DNA from: Pseudorasbora parva
Taxonomy: Eukaryota > Chordata > Actinopteri > Cypriniformes > Gobionidae
Reading direction: 5' to 3'
Length of the DNA stretch: 64,000 bases
Assembly (NCBI RefSeq): GCF_024679245.1
Contig: NC_090172.1
Span: forward strand, 1-64,000
The position numbers were made by a program, and so were the translations under genes. How positions within the stretch are numbered: the stretch's first letter is position 1; the number at the start of each line of letters is the position of its first letter. A model generated the notes under the pieces. That model saw only the letters and a program-made list of their open reading frames with translations. It had not been told where the DNA came from and made no database searches. Below are positions 12,247 through 41,358 of the stretch, in pieces.

Positions 12247-12358
12247 CAGGCCGCATTAGAAGGCTCCTTCGAATTGGGACAGCCTCGTCGCTCTGCGGTG
12301 ACGCAATCGGCCTTCAAATGCAGCCTTAGGAGGATGCAGCCCCTAAATTGGGACACAG

Positions 12359-13170
12359 CCTGTTTGTTACCCACACCCTGATGAAGGCCAATGGGCCGAT
12401 ACCAAGCCTGCAGTCTCCCTCTCATTTACTGAAGCTTTCGCGCCTCGATCGCCCCCCGGTGACCGGTCCCAGTATAGCCGCCCCTCTGTGTTTTCTAATG
12501 GACGCGAGGCAAACTAAATAATAAAATTACACTTCAAAATGTTTTCCCCAAAGTTAGTTTATGTCACTGAAGGCAGTTATCATCACGATGATCTCATTTC
12601 AGGTGTTCGTTTTAAAAATAAGTTTAGTTTGAGTTAGTTATCTGATGCTATAAAAACGGGGGGTGTGACGTCATGATTGACAGCTGAGACTGACGGCTTC
12701 TCTGAGTGAAGTTGTCACTGAGGCACTAACGGACTTTTTTCGAAATTTTTGGGAGCAGATTAGAGCTTTAGCTTTAATTTCTACATTTCCATAACTGTTT
12801 ATTTCACACCAACATAATTAATTGTTCTGCATCTGCGAGAGTGTGGGCGGGCTTTTGATATCGCGACTGTACTTCCTGCTCTACTTCCTGCGCTCTACTG
12901 CGCAACTCCGGTCCAGAAATCGCTACTGCGCAGACTCGGTCCCAAGATGTCCGCGCCGTGCACCCCCGCCTGAAAGCTTCAAATATGGCAAGCGGAAACG
13001 GATGATGTCGAGTCGTCCATATTTTTTTACGGTCTATGCCCGATACGCGTTGGTGTTTTAAAGTTTTAGCCCTACCAATAAAGGCTTTTTTTCTTTTGCA
13101 TCCAATTGAGTGCCTGGACTTGGATTTTTTCCTAATTCTTTCACGACATATGGACACTTAATGTTAATTT
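12359..13170. other. dispersed-repeat-like sequence, no gene
   Basis: Includes a GC-rich portion (12840-13010) resembling fish repeat sequence I recall ('cagactcggtcccaag', 'gatgatgtcgagtcg'). An antisense 117-codon frame (12804-13157) covers it but has no family match and is not called. Confidence 0.35.
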
Positions 13171-13215
13171 AGGGTGTGGCGATATACCGGTAATGGCAAT
13201 AACCACGATATTTAA
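13171..13215 (+). repeat. dispersed-element end, ATATACCGG motif (copy 2)
   Basis: Diverged second copy of the motif at 7349, same orientation (GGTGTGGCGATATACCGG, then 'ataaccacgatattt'). The following ~210 bases up to the satellite show no feature. Confidence 0.5.
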
Positions 13216-13429
13216 AATTAATAGGACTCTTATGATAACATGACACGTAAATACTGCAGTGTCCCGAGTCCGACTGGAGCCCGTGTTTCTTCTCTTTTTC
13301 TCTCTCCCTATTGCAGACTGTCACAGCCATAAAAACAGCTCAGCTTGGTTTTTAATGTCAAAGTACTAATATTAAGTTTTGTTTCTTTATCCCTTTAAAA
13401 CCGAACGTGTCGTCGACGACACAGCCAAC

Positions 13430-16045
13430 CAAGCTGTTCCTAGTGTACTTCACCTAGTGTGTACTACCTTGTGTACTTCACCTGGTGTACACTACCTAGT
13501 GTACTTCATCTAGTGTGCTCTACCTAGTGTGCACTACCTAGTGTACTTCATCTAGTGTGCACTACCCAGTGTACTTCACCTAGTGTGCACTACCTAGTGT
13601 ACACTACTTAGTGTGCACACCTAGTGTTCACTACTTACACCTAGTGTACATTACTACCTAGTGTGCACTACCTAGTGTGCTTCATGTAGTGTGCACTACG
13701 TAGTGTAATTCACCTAGTGTGCACTACCTAGTGTGCTTCACCTAGTGTGCACTACCTAGTGTACTTCACCTAGTGTGCACTACCTAGTGTTCTTCACCTA
13801 GTGTGCACTATTTAGTGTGCACACCTAGTGTACATTACTACCTAGTGTGCACTACCTAGTGTGCTTCATGTAGTGTGCACTACGTAGTGTACTTCACCTA
13901 GTGTGCACTACCTAGTGTGCACACCTAGTGTTCACTACTTAGTGTGCACACCTAGTGTACATTACTACCTAGTGTGCACTACGTAGTGTACTTCACCTAG
14001 TGTGCACTACCTAGTGTGCTTCACCTAGTGTGCACTACCTAGTGTGCTTCACATAGTGTGCACTACCTAGTGTACTTCACCTAGTGTGCACTACCTAGTG
14101 TGCACTACTTAGTGTTCTTCACCTAGTGTGCACTACCTAGTGTGCTTCACCTAGTGTGCACTACCTAGTGTACTTCACCTAGTGTGCACTACACTACTTA
14201 GTGTGCACACCTACTGTTCACTACTTAGTGTGCACACCTAGTGTTCACTACTTAGTGTGCACACCTAGTGTACATTACTACCTAGTGTGCACTACCTAGT
14301 GTGCTTAATGTAGTGTGCACTACCTAGTGTGCACTACCTAGTGTGCACTACCTAGTGTGCTTCATGTAGTGTGCACTACGTAGTGTACTTCACCTAGTGT
14401 ACACTACTTAGTGTGCACACCTACTGTTCACTACTTAGTGTGCACACCTAGTGTACACTACTTAGTGTGCACACCTAGTGTACATTAATACCTAGTGTGC
14501 ACTACCTAGTGTACTTCACCTAGTGTGCACTACCTAGTGTGCACTACCTAGTGTACTTCACCTAGTGTGCACTACCTAGTGTTCTTCACCTAGTGTACTT
14601 CACCTAGTGTGCACTACCTAGTGTTCTTCACCTAGTGTGCACTACCTAGTGTACTTCATCTAGTGTGCACTACCTAGTGTACACTACTTAGTGTGCACAC
14701 CTACTGTTCACTACTTAGTGTGCACACCTAGTGTTCACTACTTAGTGTGCACACCTAGTGTACATTACTACCTAGTGTGCACTACCTAGTGTGCTTCATG
14801 TAGTGTGCACTACCTAGTGTGCACTACCTAGTGTGCACAACTAGTGTTCACTACTTAGTGTGCACACCTAGTGTTCACTACTTAGTGTGCACACCTAGTG
14901 TACATTACTACCTAGTGTGCACTACCTAGTGTGCTTCATGTAGTGTGCACTACCTAGTGTGCACTACCTAGTGTGCACACCTAGTGTACATTATTACCTA
15001 GTGTGCACTACCTAGTGTGCTTCATGTAGTGTGCACTACGTAGTGTACTTCACCTAGTGTGCACTACCTAGTGTGCACACCTAGTGTACATTATTACCTA
15101 GTGTGCACTACCTAGTGTACTTCATCTAGTGTGCACTACCTAGTGTACACTACTTAGTGTGCACACCTACTGTTCACTACTTAGTGTGCACACCTAGTGT
15201 TCACTACTTAGTGTGCACACCTAGTGTACATTACTACCTAGTGTGCACTACCTAGTGTGCTTCATGTAGTGTGCACTACCTAGTGTGCACTACCTAGTGT
15301 GCACACCTAGTGTACATTATTACCTAGTGTGCACTACCTAGTGTGCTTCATGTAGTGTGCACTACGTAGTGTACTTCACCTAGTGTACACTACTTAGTGT
15401 GCACACCTACTGTTCACTACTTAGTGTGCACACCTAGTGTACACTACTTAGTGTGCACACCTAGTGTACATTAATACCTAGTGTGCACTACCTAGTGTAC
15501 TTCACCTAGTGTGCACTACCTAGTGTGCACTACCTAGTGTACTTCACCTAGTGTGCACTACCTAGTGTTCTTCACCTAGTGTGCACTACCTAGTGTACTT
15601 CATCTAGTGTGCACTACCTAGTGTACACTACTTAGTGTGCACACCTACTGTTCACTACTTAGTGTGCACAGCTAGTGTTCACTACTTAGTGTGCACACCT
15701 AGTGTACATTACTACCTAGTGTGCACTACCTAGTGTGCTTTATGTAGTGTGCACTACCTAGTGTGCACTACCTAGTGTGCACAACTAGTGTTCACTACTT
15801 AGTGTGCACACCTAGTGTACATTATTACCTAGTGTGCACTACCTAGTGTGCTTCATGTAGTGTGCACTATGTAGTGTACTTCACCTAGTGTACACTACTT
15901 AGTGTGCACACCTAGTGTACACTACTTAGTGTGCACACCTAGTGTACATTGCTACCTAGTGTGCACTACTTAGTGTACTTCACCTAGTGTACATTACTAC
16001 CTAGTGTGCACTACCTTGTGTACGTCACCTAGTGTGCACTACCAT
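13430..16045 (+). repeat. CTAGTG satellite, 2.6 kb
   Basis: Short units of the form CTAGTGTGCACTAC, CTAGTGTACTTCAC and TTAGTGTGCACAC, about 13-16 bp each, around 180 in total. GTGCAC and CTAG make it rich in small palindromes. Longer blocks repeat inside it: the stretch from 14361 recurs near 15350 with the same variant order, so higher-order duplication has occurred. No coding capacity. Confidence 0.95.
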
Positions 16046-16488
16046 CCAGTGGTAGTGCAAAAACAAATAACAAAGTGCATGATTATGGAAAGGCAGCAAA
16101 TTCTGAGGAGCTCAAAATGCCCCTCAGAATGAGCTACCACCTGTATTGCATTACGCTGTACTCAAACTATAGCAACTCTCTCCCACATATTCTGCTAGTG
16201 TGAAAACACCCTACTGGCCTCTCTAAATAATCTTCCACTAACAATTGAGTTTTTTTTTCAAAAAGGTTTCACTTTCATGTAATTACAATACAGGCCTGTG
16301 AGTAAACAACTAAGAATGGCCTACCTAAAGCATCCTCTAATAACAATTGAGTGTTTCAAATAACAGTCTCCAATTCACAATACATCCTGGCTAGAACCAG
16401 TTTAGTTTCGGTGGGGAGTCAGGCTTTGGCCATGGGACGCTACAGTACAACTGATGTGTTCTAGCTTGATAAAACAGTCCATATGGAA
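16046..16488 (+). repeat. segmental duplicate flanking the satellite, copy A
   Basis: The part 16209-16480 matches 17897-18165 at high identity: 'caggcctgtgagtaaacaac', 'gcatcctctaataacaat', 'ggtggggagtcaggctttgg' and 'ctgatgtgttctagct' occur in the same order. 'ggcagcaaattctgagg' occurs before this part in copy A and after it in copy B. No gene is seen. Confidence 0.85.
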
Positions 16489-17425
16489 AGGCATGGCAAG
16501 GCAAGGCAATTTTATTTGTATAGCACATTTCATACACAATGGCAATTCAAAGTGCTTTACATAAAAATTAATTAAAATAGTGATAACATATGCATAAGAA
16601 ATAAGAATATCATATGTAGGAATTAAAATAAAAACAAGGCCAATTAAATAGTTGTAAAGAGAAATTAAATAAATAAAATAAAATAAAATATATAATGGTG
16701 AGTAATAGATCCCTATCTGCCTGATTCCAAATTCGGATACCTCTATCTGAGATGGAGCAGGTTCACAATGTCTCCTTGACCTTACAAGTTGGTCCAAGAC
16801 GGGCTCCTGTAGGGGTCGTTACCTTTGCCCCGCAGGGCCTCCCCTTTCCTGAGTCCGCTTCACTGTCTGCTACTGCAAGCAGAATGAAGCGAAGCACGCT
16901 GCTCTCCTTTTCCAATCTCTTCCAGTCAGACAGCTCTAACCAAAAATAATAATCAACAGATGCATAAGAAATAAAAATACACAGTTGCTACGAGAATTAA
17001 AAATTCTCTACGATGAATTTATACACCAGTTCTAAATTATGCGGACTAACCCCACGGGCACTGAGTTTCCTAAGAAGAAAAAGTTGCTATAAGCATCTTT
17101 TAAAAATGTACTCTGAATTTTCAACAAAGCTCACGTGTGAATCCAGAATTGAGCCCAGATATTTAAAATTCTCCACAGTTTCAACTTGTTAACCCTCAAA
17201 TGAAAATGGTTGTATCATCATATCTCGTTTTATACACAAGTAATTATTTTGTCTTAGCGACATTAATTTCTAATTGGCTAACATGACACCAAGTTTCCAA
17301 GGCCTTAGTGTGAGCCAGATAGGCAGCATCAAGTAGAGGGTTTGTTTGATCTAGTAGGCCAACTAAGGCCATGTCATCAGCGTATTTAAATAGTCTAAAA
17401 TGTTCCTCCTTAATCTTGAATTACC
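16489..17425 (-). mobile_element. LINE 3' fragment inserted in the duplicated block
   Basis: On the minus strand the far end (17300-17420) reads a reverse transcriptase fragment around YADDMALVGLLDQTNP, followed by a degraded C-terminal part with FKYLGS. The element ends near 16489 with 'tgctatacaaataaaattg' followed by TTGCC repeats, a 3' tail form common in fish LINEs. No intact frame remains. A second 3' end of the same family lies at 49240-49445. Confidence 0.65.
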
Positions 17426-17889
17426 TACCTAGTGTACTTCACCATCTATTGTAAACTACCTAGTGTATTTTATCATTCAGTGTACACTACCTAGTGTACT
17501 TCACCACCTTGTGTACATCATCTAGTGTACACTACCTAGTGCACTTCACCACCTAGTGTATTTCACCATCTAATGTACACTACCAGTGTACTTCACCTAG
17601 TGTACATCACCATCCAGTGTACACTACCTAGTGTACTTCACCACCTAGTGTATTTCACCATCTAGTGAACACTACCATTGTAATTTACCATCTATTTTAC
17701 ACTACCCAGTGCACTTCACCACCTAGTGTATTTCACCATCTAGTATACACCACCTAGTGTACTTCACCTAGTGTACTTCACCATAGGGTGTACACTACCT
17801 AGTGTATTCCGCCACCTAGTGTATTTCACTATCTAGTGTGCACTACCTAGTGTACTTGACCTAGTGTACTTGACCTAGTGTGCACTACC
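17426..17889 (+). repeat. CTAGTG satellite, second block
   Basis: Diverged continuation of the satellite at 13430-16045 ('cctagtgtacttcaccacc', 'ccatctagtgtacac'), separated from it by copy A and the LINE fragment. Confidence 0.85.
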
Positions 17890-18200
17890 CCACCCTACTG
17901 GCATCACTAAATAATCTTCCAATAACAATCAAGTTTTTCACAAATGGTCTCACTTTCATGTAACTGCAATACAGGCCTGTGAGTAAACAACTAAGACTGG
18001 CCTACCTAAAGCATCCTCTAATAACAATCGAGGGTTTCAAAAAAAAGTCTCCAATTCACGATACATCCTGACTAGAACCAGCTTAGTTTCGGTGGGGAGT
18101 CAGGCTTTGGCCATGGGACACTACAATAGAACTGATGTGTTCTAGCTCGATAAAACGGTCCATTTAGAAAGGCAGCAAATTCTGAGGGGCTCAAAATGCC
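17890..18200 (+). repeat. segmental duplicate, copy B
   Basis: Partner of 16209-16480. It lacks the LINE insertion, which indicates that the LINE entered copy A after the duplication or that copy B derives from an uninterrupted version. Confidence 0.85.
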
Positions 18201-18645
18201 CAGGTTCACATTCAGATTTGTTAGTGATTACTGTCCCTCACCTTTGCCAAAACTGGCCCAGATATGTTTTTAAGAAAACGGGGCCATATTTTCTTTGCCA
18301 AATGTAGCCCAAATTTGGTGTAACGTATTCGGGCCATATTTGCAATGCCATGTGTGGCCCACTTTAGGTTCATATTCAGATTTGTCAGTTATTACTGTCC
18401 CTCCCCAGATAGCAAGCATGTTTGGGCCACATGTGGGTATTATCTGGCACATATGGCCCAGATATGGCATGGCTGAACAGATATGGGCCAGAATGTGACC
18501 ATATTTGTTTAGCCATAACTTTAAAATCGGCGGGAAATGTTCTCTTAGTTCACAACTCATTTTGAGGTATATGGCCCAGATAACAATGTACACATGAGGG
18601 CCATATGTGTTTGAGTTATGGCACAAAGTGAGAAAGGCTGACTTG
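18200..18645. repeat. GGGCCA-rich dispersed repeat, copy 1
   Basis: Phrases such as 'tgggccacatgtggg', 'ctttgccaaa' and 'ttaggttcatattcagatt' recur in diverged form at 20080-20530. The family resembles fish DNA-element sequence with many TGGGCC/GGCCCA words. The antisense 118-codon frame (18270-18626) is a by-product. Confidence 0.6.
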
Positions 18646-19433
18646 TGGTAACCCTTTGGTTAGGATCGACCAATGGTGCCGAGGTTTCACACCTCAGGTG
18701 GTTGCATCTCATTAGTGGAAGGAATCTGACTGATACTACGGCACCATTTTCTCATCTGTTCTCATGAGTTTTCGGTCACGCATATCTTCAGGTATGTGAG
18801 GTTTTGGCATTTCAAAGTCTTTTTAAGGTTATTTTGTGCAGCATTATGTATTTGTTTGAGGAGGGTGTCGAATTAACCTCAGTTGAGTGTATTTACCATT
18901 TCAATCCTATGTGTAATGCAGCACACAGTCACCGAACGAGTCTTTGATTGATGATTTAAAACTCTGGACTAGTTTTCTTGCATGCGTCCGTTTTGATCTT
19001 ACAGTGTGACATGGCTTACAGCACTGATTATGTTTGTACAGCCTGACATGGAACAATCGTGAAGGACTATAATAAATCTAAATGTGTGCCCCCGGGTTAA
19101 GTTTTGTTGTGGCCGCAACAAAGTTAATTCGTTTTTTGTTTTTTTTGTTTTGTTTTTGGCGCAAAAAATAAATTAATAAATTCAAATCTTAACCTGGCTA
19201 ATGATAAATTACAATTATTAAAAAAAGTGACAAATTATGACAGAATTATATTTTTGGTTGAACTATCCCTTTAATTTAAGATTTATTTTAATCATAATTA
19301 TGCAGACCTAGCTTCCAGGTTGTATTGCTGTTAACATTATTTAAATGTAACTTTTTATTGCAGGTGCAGTTGGTTGAAACAACGCCAGTCCCAGCAACAC
19401 ACTTCCAACACTGATTAGTGTTACAATTCCCCA
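18646..19433. other. spacer, no gene seen
   Basis: Unassigned sequence. 'ttgaactatcccttta' near 19257 resembles a fish DNA-element end, but no partner end was found. Confidence 0.35.
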
Positions 19434-19853
19434 GTGTGAGTGCCCGTGCTCACCACCAGAGGGCACTCCTATCCGGACTGTCATTCTATCATAAACTACA
19501 TTACCCATTATCCTTTGCCCGGACTCATTAGCACTCACTGCTTACACCTGTGTTTCATTATCCTGTTTTCCGCCTGGTTATCTCTGTTATTCACTGTGAA
19601 GTCTTGTTTTGTGTACACTGCATTTCTGAGCATTTTCCTCGGTTTCATGTCTCTTGGTTTGTTGGATTTTTTGCCTGTTTCCCGGATTACCCGTTTGCCT
19701 GTCTCTCCGGTCTTGTTTGCCTTTTTGGACTGTTTGCTTGTGTATGACCTTTTGCCTGCTTTTGACTACGATTGTGGATTAAATACTGCATTTGGATCTC
19801 CTACCTTTTGTCTCAGAGCGCTTCTTTACGATTAGAGACTGTTTTTCTCTTGT
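19434..19853 (+). repeat. possible solo LTR-like repeat
   Basis: Contains 'aaactacattacccatta', followed by T-rich sequence like that of fish Gypsy LTR U3/R regions. I cannot define TG...CA ends or a target duplication. The 131-codon frame inside is not a gene I recognise. Confidence 0.25.
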
Positions 19854-20079
19854 GAAGTTGTTGGTTGTTATCTTTAGCAAGTTACTGTGAGCCCTCCTCC
19901 CTTCTTCTTTAACTCTCATTGCTAGTTTAGCATAATACACACTTGAAATTTGGTGTCACACTTTGAATGTTATTTATATTAATATAAATGTTTTCTGATT
20001 AACTGTAAAGATTTGTCAAAAGAAAATTTTTGAAAACATTTTTGTTGTTGAGTGTTGTATTTACCATGGAGTTAATAAG

Positions 20080-20526
20080 ACTTTTACATAATGCTCAAGT
20101 TGCATGTGGGCCACATAAGGGCCATTAGATTTAAAAAAAAAAAAAAAAAACTCAGCCGTACTAAAATTCCATATAAGGGCCACATACAATTGTATTGTTT
20201 GGCTCACGTTTGGTGGAGTTATGGCACTGCTTTGGCTGTGCTGTGGTAAAGAAGAAGTGGGCCAGATCTGGGCCGGCAAACACAATCTAATCTGGGCCAC
20301 ACCTAACCTGTTTATCTGGGCCAGATCTGGGCCAAATGAAATTTGCTGACTGGGTCTCCTTTGCAAAAACTTGACCAAATATGTTTTAACATAACTGGGC
20401 CACATTTGCTGCATTATATGTGGGCCAGTTTAGGCTCACGCCCTGGTTAGCCAATAATGACTTGGCAGTACACTTGCCAAATGTCTGGGACACTTTAGGT
20501 TCAAATTCAGACTCAACAGTAATTAC

Positions 20527-20530
<4 letters not shown>
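20080..20530. repeat. GGGCCA-rich dispersed repeat, copy 2
   Basis: Related to 18200-18645, with 'gggccagatctgggcc' motifs and ending 'ttaggttcaaattcag' just before the (GA)n tract. A poly-A run lies near 20133-20150. Confidence 0.6.

Positions 20531-20609
<79 letters not shown>
20529..20609 (+). repeat. (GT)n-(GA)n microsatellite
   Basis: A short (GT)n run passes directly into about 33 uninterrupted GA dinucleotides. Confidence 0.98.
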
Positions 20610-20614
<5 letters not shown>

Positions 20615-20618
20615 GCTG

Positions 20619-20853
20619 GTAAAACGAATGTCGACACTATGGAGGACTAAAAGGCACTTGGGGTGCGAAAGTTTCATGAGTTTTGCGTTTAGGCCCTCAA
20701 AAATGTGATTCATTTCGGAGAAGAAGAATAATAATAGTTCTCACACCATCAGTAACTGGGCCCTAAAAGCAATCGTTTCTGCCGATTCACCATAAACTGA
20801 CGTGTAAAACGAATGTCGACACTATGGAGGACTAAAAGGCACTTGGGGTGCGA
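20619..20853 (+). repeat. 50-bp exact direct repeat pair
   Basis: The 50-bp block starting GTAAAACGAATGTCGACACT occurs at 20619-20668 and again, apparently unchanged, at 20804-20853. The offset is 185 bp and the intervening sequence is unique. Confidence 0.9.
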
Positions 20854-21114
20854 GTGAGAAATAATGCAAGTCTCAATGCACGTGAGGGCAAAGGGGCATA
20901 TATATAAACTTGAAAATGCAAATTATAAAGTCAATATCTGAGGAATTGAGAGTTTAGTTTTTACATTTGACACTCCAAACTGAGCAAAGCAGACACTTCA
21001 GACTCATCTCCATGTAATCAGTCATAGCAGGCCTGTTTGACGGTGCTGAACACCCTAGATTAGATTATGGTTGGGATGGGCATGCTGATCCCTGTAAGTC
21101 AGAGAAACATTTAA

Positions 21115-22031
21115 AGGGGTCATGAAATGGCTTTTTTATATACTGTTGTCTGAGGTCAACTTATGACATCTGCATAGTTTTCACATTAAAACAACATCAT
21201 AATTAATAAGTAATTGGTTATTTTCTATCCTGGTTTTGAGCCTAGCTCTTGAAACAATCGGTTTTTATTGGCGTGTTTTCACATTGAAGACTTGGAAGTA
21301 AACGGAAATTGGATAACAGTTTTGCATATTATAATGAGCTTTAGCTCCCTTACATGTGAGAAATTTTGTTAACTTCCAAATTTGAGAAACAGCAACTGGA
21401 ATGATTCTCTCACAGGGCTCGCAAAATGTCTTTATCAGACAAACACAATGATTTATCTCTCATCCACCCACAATTAATTAGAATGTTATTTTTTATTACT
21501 TGGCCTGCCCGATTGGTAGATATAATCGCAAACCGTGCATTTCTCTATTTAGTGTGTGAGCCCTGGCCCATACATGTTTGAGTCTGATCATGAATCGCAG
21601 GACAATGAACCAACACAAATACAAAACCTGTGAGAGTGTGGAAGTTAGGCTTAGTTAGGCACATGCATAATCAGTAGAGATCAAATGTAACAATGCAATA
21701 CTATCACGTATTAAAAACATTTGCTACTCACATAATTGTGTTGCATCATTCCTGTCAGATTCAGAAGCCACAGCATTGTTTTTTAATCTCATCCTGTCTG
21801 CAAATCCAGAATTAGGCGTTCTTCTTCTTCGGTTTTGGCGGCGTTTCAATGAACTCTGACGTCACAGGAAAGCACATTCACAGATTGAGTGTTTGCTGAG
21901 CCAGCTGTCAATAAAAGCTTATCTTTGACTAACAAGGAGGCTTTCAGACCTGACAGGATATTCTTATATTATCATGACCTTTTATATATCAAAGGCTCAA
22001 GGGAAAGTTGATTTCTCAACTCATCACCCCT
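21115..22031. mobile_element. TTAA-flanked DNA element, 917 bp
   Basis: TTAA at 21111-21114 and 22032-22035, with inverted ends AGGGGTCATGA and TCATCACCCCT (one mismatch in the pairing). A TTAA target duplication points to a Kolobok or piggyBac type. No transposase is encoded, so it is non-autonomous. Confidence 0.75.
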
Positions 22032-22035
22032 TTAA

Positions 22036-22838
22036 TAGACCTGCTGGCAGTATTCATTGTATAGAGCTGGCATCTTCCAAAGTCTCTCAAAAAATCTCAC
22101 AAACGTTTTAAAACTTACAGGAATTGGAGGAGAATAACTTTTTTAATTAAAAGATTTTCTCAGAGAGAGCACACACACCTTTCAGTGCTACAGATCTTAC
22201 CAATGAGGGAAAGTGACATCATTTCCTGTTTCTTATACAGTTGTGGGAAATAATTCCACCAATCTAAAGGTAAACTGTGGTACGGTAACAGAATTGACGC
22301 AAGATTTATGGACACACATTTTTATAAGATTAAAGTTATTTTTAAACAATTGCATGTTAGAGAAATATAATGACTATCTGGGCTTTTATAAATAAAATAA
22401 ATGAAATATTACTAAAAGAAACACAAAATAAAATATTTTGATTACATAATAATATATGATGGAAAAATACACTGATAATTCAGACAACAAGAAATCATGA
22501 TTTACAGCTATATAAAACTATTTTTACAGATATTATATTGTTATGGCCTGTGACATCTTGTGATGTTAATAATAAAATAAAATAAAAATGACTTTGGGCA
22601 CCAAATATACCTGCAACTATAGAATGGCTCATATGCAAGCCTGTTCTGGATGTGGCTATATCAGAGGAAAAGTGAGGTCAAGTGAACGCCCAACACAATT
22701 CTGATATCTTGACTTCAAAGAAAATGTATATGCTCAAGTTCCAAGGAAATTACAAAGAAGTAATGGCAATCGTGTATGTTTTTGTACAGTTATGGCTATC
22801 TTCTCCACCCCTATTGATGCAGTATAATTTCAGAGCCC
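22036..22838. other. intergenic sequence upstream of the lipoxygenase gene
   Basis: A/T-rich sequence with no coding signal. It presumably contains distal promoter elements, but I can name none. Confidence 0.35.
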
Positions 22839-22846
22839 TATAAAAG
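22839..22846 (+). promoter_or_regulatory. TATA box, candidate lipoxygenase promoter
   Basis: TATAAAAG within CCCTATAAAAGGGCA. It lies ~30 bp upstream of the proposed start at about 22870 and ~840 bp upstream of the lipoxygenase start codon, joined to it by a plausible non-coding first exon. Confidence 0.55.
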
Positions 22847-22869
22847 GGCACCTTCTGCCTTGTCAGAGA

Positions 22870-22908
22870 AAAAACGGCTTCTGTGTTGTACAAGACTATA
22901 CAAGAATA
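22870..22908 (+). other. candidate non-coding exon of the lipoxygenase gene
   Basis: Begins ~25-30 bp after the TATA box and ends at a good donor, GTGAGT at 22909. The matching acceptor would be 'tcctttgcag' ending at 23680, seven bases before the start codon. The start of transcription is inferred. Confidence 0.45.
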
Positions 22909-23687
22909 GTGAGTATATCATTTAAAGCTTGATGTAGCTAATGTTTTGTCAGCATTGGGGCAATTAAGAGGCTTAATGTCATTATAATTGAGGTGTGACA
23001 GCAGCAGCTTGGATTAATCCATGCAGCCTTTTTTTAGTAATTAGATCTAATACCAATTAAATAATGAATGCTTTGTGTTCTCTCGCAAATGTTTTGCTTT
23101 CCCCCGAGAGCGAACGCAAATGTTTCTTTGGGAAACTCAACATTTGCGAAAAAAAATGCAAAAGCATTGTCTTCTTATTTTCCTACTACCTTAAGGGCTC
23201 CATAAGTTTTAGGGAGTGAGGGGGGGAAAATAAATCTTAGGACTTATGCTCAGGAAGGATCTAAGACACTATATAGCCCTGTTTCCACCAAAATTACCAG
23301 GAACAATTTGTCCCAGGAACTTTTTTTCCCAGGAACTCTTTTTCCCTCAGACGTGCTGCTGTCTGCATTTCCTTCGCGGTATAAAGTACCCTGAAGATTA
23401 GTCCGGTGGCGTAGGACTGCGCGCAAGTCTTTCAGGTTCCCACCGGATTTCGTCATCCGCAAATAAACTTAACAAAGCCTGAACCTCGTCATTGGTCCAT
23501 CGTCGTATTTTTTAAACTCCATTGTTGATTTGAATAGCAAACGACTCTTACAGCACACACCACAACATACTTTTAGGTTTTTAAAAAAATCCTGCGTGAA
23601 CTTAACCAATCGGCACGTTCAGTGTCCAAGTCACAATTGTTTATATGTTATCTTAAAAATCATTGTCCATTCCTTTGCAGAACAGCC

Positions 23688-41358
<17,671 letters not shown>

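Larger units (their letters stand above)
8869..12358. mobile_element. non-autonomous DNA element with long TIRs, 3.5 kb
   Basis: Outer ends CTGTGTCCCAATT (8869) and the reverse complement ending at 12358. Homology continues inward for roughly 200-250 bp on each side: GGCTGCRTCCTC, GCGTCACCGC, GGCTGTCCCAATTC (a subterminal second copy of the end) and CTTCGCAGCC all occur in mirrored order. No transposase frame lies inside; the core is A/T-rich DNA plus a 43/44-bp minisatellite. Flanks CCTGTCTGT (8858-8866) and CCTGTTTGT (12359-12367) may be a 9-bp target duplication with one mismatch, but two extra bases sit on the left, so the superfamily is left open. Confidence 0.75.

Noticed and set aside
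11904..12425. 173-codon antisense frame
   Set aside because: It runs through a terminal inverted repeat and a nested MITE; no coding similarity.
19440..19835. 131-codon frame with Leu/Phe-rich hydrophobic sequence
   Set aside because: Lies in an LTR-like T-rich repeat with overlapping alternative frames; no family recognised.
20386..20713. Ser/Leu-repeat antisense frames
   Set aside because: Translation of (GA)n and (GT)n.
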